This document shows, piece after piece, positions 48,460-56,407 of a stretch of DNA of 64,000 bases. The stretch covers positions 372,001 through 436,000 of the forward strand of contig NZ_CP034570.1 in the NCBI RefSeq assembly GCF_003970695.1, read 5' to 3'. Below the pieces are notes generated by a model that was not told the DNA's origin, did not search any database, and was given only the letters and a program-made list of their open reading frames with translations. This stretch comes from Maribacter sp. MJ134. Its GTDB lineage: Bacteria > Bacteroidota > Bacteroidia > Flavobacteriales > Flavobacteriaceae. The translations under genes and the position numbers were made by a program. Numbering within the stretch: the first letter of the stretch is position 1; each line of letters opens with the position of its first letter.

Positions 48460-50658
48460 CTAAATATTTAACCAATAAGATAGTTTAAGGTTTATAGATC
48501 TAAACCTTGGGGCAAACACGTTAACAAAATAATTGTCATTGTACACGAGAAAAAGGTCTGATAATGGAGCAAAGCGCCACTGCAATCGGGAGTTGAAACC
48601 TAAATTATCCCGTTGGTTGCTGTACTGAATCAGGGTAGACCAGAAAATAGATTTGCTGAACGTAATATCGATATTAGGACTAATTAACCAAATATTTGCG
48701 CTTGAAAAGGGTTGGGGGAGGTCTATTTGATCATAGTTGAACATAAGGGAGACAGAGGCTTTAGGTTGAAATCGCATGGTCATACCACCTTCCACGGAAA
48801 ATCGGTCTCCGTTGAAAAAGCGGCCAATGCTGGACTCTATGGCGTAAGAAAAGATTTTTCTTTGGTCGGATTGATACCCTGCTCTTACGCTATTATAAAA
48901 GTAATTTTCGTTAGCGGGAAGCGGTATAGCACCTTCCGTGCGAGTAGGGTCAAAGGGGTTGAACAGGAAAGTAAAACTATTCGTGTACGCTATGCTTGCT
49001 CGTGATTGATTATTGAAATTAACTTCATAGCGTGACCGAAGATCATAATCAGTATTTAGAAAACTTCTACTTGGGCTCCAACGTACGTTCGTGAAATACT
49101 GAAAGGAATGGTTTTGCACTATACCCTTCTTAGGCCAAAACACACGTTCAAGGCTCAAAAGGGTTTTAAAAAGGTCGGTTCTACGAACAAAGCCCAAATC
49201 TGAACGAAAATCTTCATCTATAAAAGAAGCTTTGGCAAAGACATTGAACTTTCTTTTATTGTACCGAATTAGTGCACTTGTAGCATAGTTTCCTTTGCTA
49301 TCGTCCGGTTGAAAAGATTTATGGGTAATAAATGACCCGTTCCAGGTGTTATCTTTTGAAGCCAGATTATAGTCAATACCCAAAACACGATTATATTCAT
49401 CCTTGCGTTCTACAAAGTCATAGTCTTGAAAAGACTGCTTATTGATGAAGAAAACACCGATGTTAGACCTTGAGAAAATGCGTTGTTGTAATGCCAACAT
49501 GGTATTATTGTTAGACGGAATTCTATTTTCTAAATCTTCTGCAGTTTGAATGTTCAAAACCCCTACACGAAGATCATTAGTCAATTTGCCGCTTAGCCTT
49601 ACACCGCCTATAATATTATTTTCTATCGTTTCACCCAAGGTGTCCTGTGCGATTCCGATACGTCTTGAGAAAAACGGACTAAAATCAAAACCGTTTCCGA
49701 AACTTGCGAAAAGATCGTTATTGTCTATAAAAAATTGACGTCGTTCTGGTAACGCAATTTCAAAGCGCGTGAGGTTGGTTATAAAATTATCGACCTCCAC
49801 TGTGGAGAAATCAGGATTCAAGGTAAGGTCTAGGTTTAAGCTGTTTCCTACAGATATTTTGGCATCTGCACCCACCTTTACGTTATTGAAATTACGGTTA
49901 CTATCAAACTCCCTTTCCGCAATACCGTTAACATAGGGAATAAGGGCCAATGGAGTTCGCGATTTTCCCAAAGGTTTTTCAAATACCATATCGCCCATAA
50001 AGGCAAGATTGTAAATTTGTTGGTTCTGCGGAATCCTTGTCCACGTGCTGCGTTCATTGGATTGAGTTTCAATTCTGTAACTGTTAAACCGCCATTTGGT
50101 TGTGCCTTCTTCAAATTTAAAAGAGGTGAGTGGAATGACCATTTCCGCCGTAAAATAATCATCGTAAATTTTTGCATTTCCTTTCCATTTCATATCCCAA
50201 GCCAAATTAAAATCATCTTGGCTTGTACCACCGTTTGCGATGAGCCCTTCTCGGCGCACACCAAAAGGATTTATACCGAACAGAAAAGCATTAGTGCCAT
50301 CGTTAAAGGTGTCAAAAACTAGCGAAAAGCTATCACTTCCACTGCCTCTAAAATCTCTTCTTAAGGATTGCGTAGCATAATTTTTACCGCTAGAATAGGC
50401 CTTAATACCTATATAAAGGTTCTTGTGATCATAAAGTACTTTTATTTGAGACTGTTTTCTTGCCAAAATAGAATCCAGCGGAAAATACTCCCAAAATTCA
50501 TCCGCACTTTGTGCTAATTCCCATATAGGCTCGTCTATAATACCATCCGGGACAATTTTTTCGGAAATAAACTTTACGGTTACTGATTTGGTTTCTTGTT
50601 GGCTTTGCACAAAAGAATGGCATAACAGACATACGAAGACACAAAAAAATCTAGCCAT
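48460..50658 (-). CDS. DUF5916 protein with CBM9-like N-terminal domain (paralogue 3 of the tandem set)
   Basis: A 732-residue secreted or outer-membrane protein. It has a signal peptide (cleavage near SFVQSQQ), a carbohydrate-binding-family-9-like domain (~25-220, with IPDGIIDEPIWELA-type start and FLFGINPFGVRREG), and a C-terminal DUF5916 region (~235-732) of alternating strands typical of an outer-membrane barrel, ending LKLSYWLNI. It is clearly related to the next two genes and is the most diverged of the three. Function is unknown. Confidence 0.9.
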   Translation of the reverse strand: MARFFCVFVCLLCHSFVQSQQETKSVTVKFISEKIVPDGIIDEPIWELAQSADEFWEYFPLDSILARKQSQIKVLYDHKNLYIGIKAYSSGKNYATQSLRRDFRGSGSDSFSLVFDTFNDGTNAFLFGINPFGVRREGLIANGGTSQDDFNLAWDMKWKGNAKIYDDYFTAEMVIPLTSFKFEEGTTKWRFNSYRIETQSNERSTWTRIPQNQQIYNLAFMGDMVFEKPLGKSRTPLALIPYVNGIAEREFDSNRNFNNVKVGADAKISVGNSLNLDLTLNPDFSTVEVDNFITNLTRFEIALPERRQFFIDNNDLFASFGNGFDFSPFFSRRIGIAQDTLGETIENNIIGGVRLSGKLTNDLRVGVLNIQTAEDLENRIPSNNNTMLALQQRIFSRSNIGVFFINKQSFQDYDFVERKDEYNRVLGIDYNLASKDNTWNGSFITHKSFQPDDSKGNYATSALIRYNKRKFNVFAKASFIDEDFRSDLGFVRRTDLFKTLLSLERVFWPKKGIVQNHSFQYFTNVRWSPSRSFLNTDYDLRSRYEVNFNNQSRASIAYTNSFTFLFNPFDPTRTEGAIPLPANENYFYNSVRAGYQSDQRKIFSYAIESSIGRFFNGDRFSVEGGMTMRFQPKASVSLMFNYDQIDLPQPFSSANIWLISPNIDITFSKSIFWSTLIQYSNQRDNLGFNSRLQWRFAPLSDLFLVYNDNYFVNVFAPRFRSINLKLSYWLNI

Positions 50659-50732
50659 TCACTTAGTTTTGGTTCACTCTCAAATTTAAGTGTTTACAAA
50701 TTAATTTTAAGCATTACATTATGCTACATCGC

Positions 50733-52931
50733 CTAAATATTGAGCCAGTAAGTAAGCTTCAAGTTTATGGACCGAAACTTAGGTTCAAATAAGTTAACGG
50801 CGTAGTTGTCATTATATACAATAAAAAGGTCCGACAGTGGTGCAAAACGCCATTGCAGCCTAGAATTAATCCCTAGATTATCTCGTTGATTACTATATTG
50901 AATGAGCGTGGACCAGAATATAGATTTACTGAAGGTGATACCCACACGAGGACTAAGCAACCAAAGGTCTGCGCTAGGGAAAGGGTCCGGTAGGCTTATT
51001 TTATCGTAGTTTACATTTAAGCTCAAACGCACTTTTGGCTGTATCCTTAAGGTAAATTCTCCTTCGGCAGAAAATCGGGATCCATTAAAGAAGCTTCCTA
51101 TAGAACTATTACCTTCATAAGCAAAAACGTTGGCTCTGTTGGATCGGTAGGAAAAATTTACAGTATTGAAATTATAATTTTGATTCCCCGGCAATTCTAT
51201 AGCACCTTCTGTACTCGTAGGGTCAAAAGGATTGTTCAAAAAAACAAAACTATTGGAATACCCTAAGCCAAACTGGGATAAGTTTTTCATTTCAAAATCA
51301 TAACTCAGGTTAATGTCGTGGTCCGTTCTTTGGAAATCCAAAGTTGGTCGCCACGTTACCATGGAAAAGAGTTGAATGCCGTGATTATTGATAGGGCCAG
51401 ATGCTGGCCAAAATAAACGGTTCACGGATAATGCCGACTTAAATATATCCTTTCTTCTTATAAATCCAAGGTCGGAGGTAAAGTCCTCGTCCACGAGTAC
51501 AACATCGCCAAAAACGCTCCAAAAGCGGGTGTTGCGGCCAAGGTTCGCTCCCAGTGAATAGTTCCCCACTTTATCTCCAGGTTGAAAGGATTTATGGCCA
51601 TAGAATTTACCCTGCCAAACATCGTCCTTACTGGATAAATTATAATCTATCCCAACAACTCTGTTGTAACGGTCCTCTGGTAATGAGAAATCATTGGATC
51701 CAAAAGTTTCTCTATTGATAAAGAAAAAACCAATGTTGGAACGGGAAAACACTTTTTGCTGCAGTGCTAACATCATATTATTGTTGGAAACAATTTCCCT
51801 ATCAAGATCTTCACCGGTTTGGATGTTCAATAAACCCAATCTAAGACCATCATTTATCTTACCGCTTAGACGTATGCCTCCAATAATATCGTTTTCTACG
51901 GAGTTCCCTGCGCTATCGGTCGCAATACCTATTCGGCGAGAAAAGAAGGGATTTGCATCTCTACCGCCTCCAAAATCACCAAAAAGGTCATTATTATCTA
52001 CGAAGAACTGTCGTCTTTCCGGTAGGGAAACCTCAAAACGTGTAAGGTTGGTAAAAATATTATCTACTTCAACATTAGAAAAATCGGGATTTACCGTAAT
52101 GTCAAGGTTCATTCCGTTGCCAATGGCTATTTTAGCATCCCCTCCGACTTTTAAAGCAGTTTCTCCTTGATCAGAAGAAAAGTCCCTGTCCGATAGGAGG
52201 TTTGCGTAGGGGATAATCGTTAAAGGTGTTCTTGATTTCCCTAATGGTTTTTCAAATACCATATCGCCCATAAAGGCCAGACTGAATATCGATTGATTTT
52301 GAGGAACGGGATACCAAACGCTATTTTCATTGATTTGCACATCGAACCGGTAACTTTGAAAGCGCCATTTCGTCTCTCCTTCTGCGAACTTGAAAGAGGT
52401 TAAAGGAATCGCCATTTCGGCGGTGTAATACCCATCGTATATTTTGCTGTCTCCTTTCCATTTTACGTCCCAAGAAGTAGTAAATCCGCTATTGTTGCCG
52501 CCGCCTCCAGAAATTAAGGCTTCTCGGCGCACACCATATGGATTTATTCCAAATAAAAAAGCGTTGGTTCCATCATTGAATGTGTCAAAAAGAATACTGA
52601 TGTTATCGTTTCCACCGGCTCTAAAATCGCGTTCTAATGATGGTATTACGTAATCTTTTCCGGGACTATAGACCTTGATTCCGACATAGAGCGTGGTCTC
52701 ATCGGTAACCATTCTAATATCGGTTTGATATTCCGCTAAGACATCATCAGAGGGAAAATATTGTTGAAAATCACCCGCACTTTCTGCCATTTCCCAAATG
52801 GGCTCATCCAAAATACCATCGGGGACAATTTTGTCTGAGCTGTGTTTAACAGTAAAGGATTTATCTACGCCTTGTGCATGTACCGTAGTAAAAAGCAGCA
52901 AAAGCACAAGCGTGCTCAATATTTTTGTCAT
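50733..52931 (-). CDS. DUF5916 protein with CBM9-like N-terminal domain (paralogue 2)
   Basis: A 732-residue member of the same family. The ATG at 52931 is chosen because it opens the signal peptide MTKILSTLVLLLLFTTVHAQ, gives the same length as its two neighbours, and removes a 27-residue non-family extension. CBM9-like and DUF5916 regions are as in the neighbours (DGTNAFLFGINPYGVRREAL, ERRQFFVDNNDLF). It closely resembles the 55195-52997 gene, so the pair is a recent duplication. 65 bp separates it from that gene. Confidence 0.92.
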   Translation of the reverse strand: MTKILSTLVLLLLFTTVHAQGVDKSFTVKHSSDKIVPDGILDEPIWEMAESAGDFQQYFPSDDVLAEYQTDIRMVTDETTLYVGIKVYSPGKDYVIPSLERDFRAGGNDNISILFDTFNDGTNAFLFGINPYGVRREALISGGGGNNSGFTTSWDVKWKGDSKIYDGYYTAEMAIPLTSFKFAEGETKWRFQSYRFDVQINENSVWYPVPQNQSIFSLAFMGDMVFEKPLGKSRTPLTIIPYANLLSDRDFSSDQGETALKVGGDAKIAIGNGMNLDITVNPDFSNVEVDNIFTNLTRFEVSLPERRQFFVDNNDLFGDFGGGRDANPFFSRRIGIATDSAGNSVENDIIGGIRLSGKINDGLRLGLLNIQTGEDLDREIVSNNNMMLALQQKVFSRSNIGFFFINRETFGSNDFSLPEDRYNRVVGIDYNLSSKDDVWQGKFYGHKSFQPGDKVGNYSLGANLGRNTRFWSVFGDVVLVDEDFTSDLGFIRRKDIFKSALSVNRLFWPASGPINNHGIQLFSMVTWRPTLDFQRTDHDINLSYDFEMKNLSQFGLGYSNSFVFLNNPFDPTSTEGAIELPGNQNYNFNTVNFSYRSNRANVFAYEGNSSIGSFFNGSRFSAEGEFTLRIQPKVRLSLNVNYDKISLPDPFPSADLWLLSPRVGITFSKSIFWSTLIQYSNQRDNLGINSRLQWRFAPLSDLFIVYNDNYAVNLFEPKFRSINLKLTYWLNI

Positions 52932-52996
52932 CGGGTAAAATTTGTTTGCCTTAGTATTATGTTTATGTACACAGATAGTATCTAGCAGCTCGTTTT

Positions 52997-55195
52997 CTAA
53001 ATATTTAACCAATAGGTGAACTTTAGGTTTATAGAACGGAATTTTGGTTCAAATAAGTTTACGGCGTAGTTGTCATTATAAACAATAAATAGGTCTGATA
53101 GTGGTGCAAAACGCCATTGCAATCTAGAATTAATTCCGAGATTATCCCTTTGGTTGCTGTACTGAAAAAGTGTGGACCAAAATACGGATTTACTAAAGGT
53201 TACGCCAACCCTTGGACTGATCAACCAAAGGTCTGCACTGGGAAATGGGTCGGGTAGGTTTATCTTATCGTAATTCACGTTTAAGCTTAATCGTACCTTG
53301 GGTTGTAGCCGTAGCGTTGCCTCTGCACCCATAGAAAATCTTGAACCGTTAAAAAAGCTGCCAATGGAGCTTTCTGTCTGAATAGCGAAGACATTAGCTT
53401 GATTAGATTGGTAATTGAAACTGACCGAATCAAAAGTATACCCCCTATCACCGGGTAATTCAATGGCGCCATCTGTGCTGGTGGGATCAAAAGAATCGGC
53501 CAAGAAAATGTAGTTGTTGGAATAGGAGAAGCCAAATTCGGAGAAATTTTTCATTGCAAAATTATAGTTCACCTGCACCTCATGATCTGTTTTCCTATAG
53601 TCAAGACCGGGTCTCCAAGTTAAAATCGGAAAAATTTCTAGTCCATGATTATTGATCGAACCTTTTTCGGGCCAAAATAATCGACGTACAGAGGTCGCAG
53701 ATTTTATAATGTCATTTCGTCTTATAAATCCGAGATCAGACCTAAAATCATCCCCGACATACGCCAAATCCGTAAACACGTTCCAAAACCTCGTATTTCT
53801 ACCTAAGAAAGCACCTGCCGAGTAGTTTCCTTTCTTATCTCCAGGTTGAAAGGATTTGTGCGTGTAGAACTTTCCGAACCAAACATTATTTTCACTGGCC
53901 AGGTTATAATCCACTCCTATAACCCTGTTATAGCTATCTTCTTCCTCGATGAAATCTTCGTTTCCGAACGCTTGTCTATTAATAAAGAACATTCCAATAT
54001 TAGACCTAGCAAATACCTTTTGCTGCAGGGCGAACATCATGTTGTTATTCGATGGTATTTCCTGATTTTCATCCTTTGCCGTTTGAATGTTCAAAAAGCC
54101 AAGTCTAAGGTTATTATTTAATTTACCGCTTAATCTAATACCTCCAAGAATATCATTTTGTACAGAATTACCGGAACTATCGGTAGCGATACCGATCCTT
54201 CTAGAAAAGAAGGGGTTTGCATCCCTACTACCGCCAAAACTTCCAAAGAGGTCATTGTTATCTACAAAGAACTGTCTTCTTTCCGGCAAGGAAACCTCGA
54301 ACCTAGTAAGGTTGGTGAAAATATCATCTACCTCCACATTAGAAAAATCAGGATTTACCGTAACATCTAGGTTCATTCCGTTGCCTATGGCAATCTTGGC
54401 GTCACCTCCAACTTTAAAAGAGGTATCTCCGCTATCTGTACTAAAATCCTTATCCGTAATTGCATTTACATAGGGTATCAGGGCAAGGGGAGTCCTTGAG
54501 CGACCTAGTGGTTTTTCAAAATACATATCTCCCATAAAAGCGAGGTTAATTACGCTTTGGTTCTGCGGAATAATATACCAATTACTCCGTTCGTTGGACT
54601 GCATGTCAAAACGGTAACTCTGGAACCTCCATTTGGTTTCACCCTCCGCGAATTTGAAAGAAGTTAGGGGGATAGCCATTTCTGCAGTGTAATATCCTTC
54701 GTATATCTTACTTTCTCCACGCCATTTTACATCCCATGATGTGGTAAAGCCCCTTAAACTTTGCCCACCACCGGATATGAGTACTTCTCTGCGAACTCCG
54801 TAGGGGTTTATGCCAAATAGGAAGGCATTGGTGCCGTCGTTGAACGTGTCGAATATGATACTTATATTATCGTTACCGCTAGCCCTAAAATCCCGTTCTA
54901 ATGATGGTATAACGTAATCTTCCCCGGGAGTATAAACTTTTATTCCTACGTAAAGCGTAGTTTCGTCCGTGACCATTCTTATATCGGTCTGATATTTTGC
55001 AGGAACATCGTCCGATGGAAAATATTGTTGAAATTCGCCGGCACTCTCGGCAATTTCCCAAATGGGTTCATCTAAAATGCCATCAGTAATAATTTTGTCC
55101 GTAGTATGTTTAACAGTAAAAGATTTGTCTTTGGTTTGGGAACGTACCGAAATAAAAAGAAGTAAAAGCACTAGAGTACTTAATATTTTGGTCAT
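52997..55195 (-). CDS. DUF5916 protein with CBM9-like N-terminal domain (paralogue 1)
   Basis: A 732-residue protein, first of the tandem set in transcription order. The signal peptide MTKILSTLVLLLLFISVRSQ is nearly the same as in paralogue 2. The CBM9-like domain contains ILDEPIWEIAESAGEFQQY; the DUF5916 region ends LKFTYWLNI. Its sequence is close to paralogue 2 through most of its length, with differences concentrated in predicted extracellular segments. A TAATTTTG element (complement of 55219-55226) lies 23 bp upstream and may drive the whole DUF5916-HAD-DUF819 run. Confidence 0.92.
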   Translation of the reverse strand: MTKILSTLVLLLLFISVRSQTKDKSFTVKHTTDKIITDGILDEPIWEIAESAGEFQQYFPSDDVPAKYQTDIRMVTDETTLYVGIKVYTPGEDYVIPSLERDFRASGNDNISIIFDTFNDGTNAFLFGINPYGVRREVLISGGGQSLRGFTTSWDVKWRGESKIYEGYYTAEMAIPLTSFKFAEGETKWRFQSYRFDMQSNERSNWYIIPQNQSVINLAFMGDMYFEKPLGRSRTPLALIPYVNAITDKDFSTDSGDTSFKVGGDAKIAIGNGMNLDVTVNPDFSNVEVDDIFTNLTRFEVSLPERRQFFVDNNDLFGSFGGSRDANPFFSRRIGIATDSSGNSVQNDILGGIRLSGKLNNNLRLGFLNIQTAKDENQEIPSNNNMMFALQQKVFARSNIGMFFINRQAFGNEDFIEEEDSYNRVIGVDYNLASENNVWFGKFYTHKSFQPGDKKGNYSAGAFLGRNTRFWNVFTDLAYVGDDFRSDLGFIRRNDIIKSATSVRRLFWPEKGSINNHGLEIFPILTWRPGLDYRKTDHEVQVNYNFAMKNFSEFGFSYSNNYIFLADSFDPTSTDGAIELPGDRGYTFDSVSFNYQSNQANVFAIQTESSIGSFFNGSRFSMGAEATLRLQPKVRLSLNVNYDKINLPDPFPSADLWLISPRVGVTFSKSVFWSTLFQYSNQRDNLGINSRLQWRFAPLSDLFIVYNDNYAVNLFEPKFRSINLKFTYWLNI

Positions 55196-55218
55196 TTTCG
55201 TTTGGAATTAGCTAGTGC

Positions 55219-55226
55219 CAAAATTA
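55219..55226 (-). promoter_or_regulatory. Putative -7 element for the DUF5916 operon
   Basis: On the minus strand this is TAATTTTG, matching TAnnTTTG, 23 bp before the paralogue 1 start codon and after the stop of the RHH gene. The -33 region is T-rich without a clear TTG. Confidence 0.45.
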
Positions 55227-55257
55227 ACCTTTTACATCGTTAAAAAAATGCTAAAAC

Positions 55258-55425
55258 TTAGTTGTCTTTTTTCTCCTTTGGACTGCGCTTTGCTTCTTTA
55301 AGACTTTTCATCAGCATCCATTCTATTTGCCCGTTAGTACTGCGAAATTCATCTGCCGCCCACTTCTCGATAGCTTTGAGCATATCTTCATTTACCCGTA
55401 ATGCAAAGGCCTTTTTTTTACTCAT
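55258..55425 (-). CDS. Small Arc-type ribbon-helix-helix protein, 55 residues
   Basis: A short reading frame encoding MSKKKAFALRVNEDMLK at its start, then KAIEKWAADEFRSTNGQIEWMLMK over residues 17-40, and a basic tail. The N-terminal beta strand KAFALRV followed by two helices is the Arc/MetJ ribbon-helix-helix DNA-binding fold; FRSTNGQIEWML matches the second helix of Arc-family proteins. It lies 65 bp downstream of the SPFH gene on the same strand and is likely co-transcribed. It may be the regulator that binds the symmetric operator upstream of that gene; this is inference. Confidence 0.85.
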   Translation of the reverse strand: MSKKKAFALRVNEDMLKAIEKWAADEFRSTNGQIEWMLMKSLKEAKRSPKEKKDN

Positions 55426-55490
55426 TTCATTAAAATCATGACTAGAAAATCTAGGGCTGAATTGTTCTGTAACTTATAGAATAAAGAATC

Positions 55491-56342
55491 TTAATGATTT
55501 AAGGTCCCTGTATTCACAATGGGAGCGGCATCCTTATCCGAACATAGTACTACCATTAGATTACTCACCATAGCCGCCTTACGCTCCTCGTCCAAAGCTA
55601 CCAATTCTTTTTTGCTTAACTCATCCAGGGCCATTTCTACCATACTTACGGCTCCCTCAACAATTTTATGTCTGGCAGCTACGATGGCGGTTGCTTGTTG
55701 TCTTTTGAGCATGGCATTGGCAATTTCTTGAGCGTAGGCAAGGTAACCTATCCTAGCTTCTAATACTTCAATACCGGCCATGGCCAAGCGTTCCTGAACC
55801 TCTTTTTCCAATGCCTCGCTTACTTCGTTGAGACTGGAACGTAAGGTAATATCCTCATCCAAGCCCTCATCCGCAAAATTATCGTAAGGATACATACTGG
55901 CCAGTTTACGCACCGCCGCGTCGGTTTGTACACGCACAAAGTTTTGGTAATCGTCTACCTCAAAAGCTGCTTTGTAGGTATTGGTAACGCGCCAAACTAA
56001 AATGGTACTGATCATAATAGGATTCCCTAGTTTATCATTTACCTTAAGTCTTTCACTATCAAAATTACTGGCGCGGAGAGAAATTTTCTTTTTGGAGTAT
56101 AACGGATTTACCCAGAACAAACCATTTTTCTTGATGGTACCTACATATTTTCCGAAAAGTAAAAGAACTCTGGAGCTGTTGGGGTTTACAAGGACGAACC
56201 CGGGTATAATAAAGACTGCGGCAAATAATAGTAAAGCACCTACATAGATTCGAAGTAGGGGTATTCCTCCACCCACCAATACTAGTAGTACAAAAAGCAT
56301 GGTGTATCCGTTGATGGGATTATAGTTTTTTTCAGTTGACAT
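55491..56342 (-). CDS. SPFH/Band 7 domain membrane protein
   Basis: A 283-residue stomatin/prohibitin-like protein. Two hydrophobic segments (~14-52) are followed by the SPFH domain (~55-235: NPNSSRVLLLFGKYVGT, FVRVQTDAAVRKLASMYPYD, EVLEARIGYLAYAQEIANAML) and a helical C-terminal tail. Such proteins form oligomers in the inner membrane and organise microdomains or modulate proteases. It heads a two-gene unit with the RHH protein and starts 7 bp from an operator-like dyad. Confidence 0.92.
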   Translation of the reverse strand: MSTEKNYNPINGYTMLFVLLVLVGGGIPLLRIYVGALLLFAAVFIIPGFVLVNPNSSRVLLLFGKYVGTIKKNGLFWVNPLYSKKKISLRASNFDSERLKVNDKLGNPIMISTILVWRVTNTYKAAFEVDDYQNFVRVQTDAAVRKLASMYPYDNFADEGLDEDITLRSSLNEVSEALEKEVQERLAMAGIEVLEARIGYLAYAQEIANAMLKRQQATAIVAARHKIVEGAVSMVEMALDELSKKELVALDEERKAAMVSNLMVVLCSDKDAAPIVNTGTLNH

Positions 56343-56348
56343 AATATA

Positions 56349-56378
56349 TGATATTAAAATGATATCATAAATATATCA
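56349..56378. promoter_or_regulatory. Symmetric operator-like sequence upstream of the SPFH gene
   Basis: TGATAT (56349-56354), 5 bp, TGATATCA (56360-56367), 5 bp, ATATCA (56373-56378). The whole 30 bp is symmetric in its TGATAT half-sites about 56363.5, giving three subsites centred 12 bp apart. It lies 6 bp outside the SPFH start codon. Spacing of one helical turn between half-sites is characteristic of operators bound by oligomers such as ribbon-helix-helix repressors. Confidence 0.6.
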
Positions 56379-56407
56379 AATTATTTGACACGGAGCTTTA
56401 GTTTGAA

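Noticed and set aside
52932-53012. N-terminal extension of the middle DUF5916 protein
   Set aside because: It would place 27 unrelated residues, partly overlapping the upstream gene's 3' end, before a normal signal peptide.
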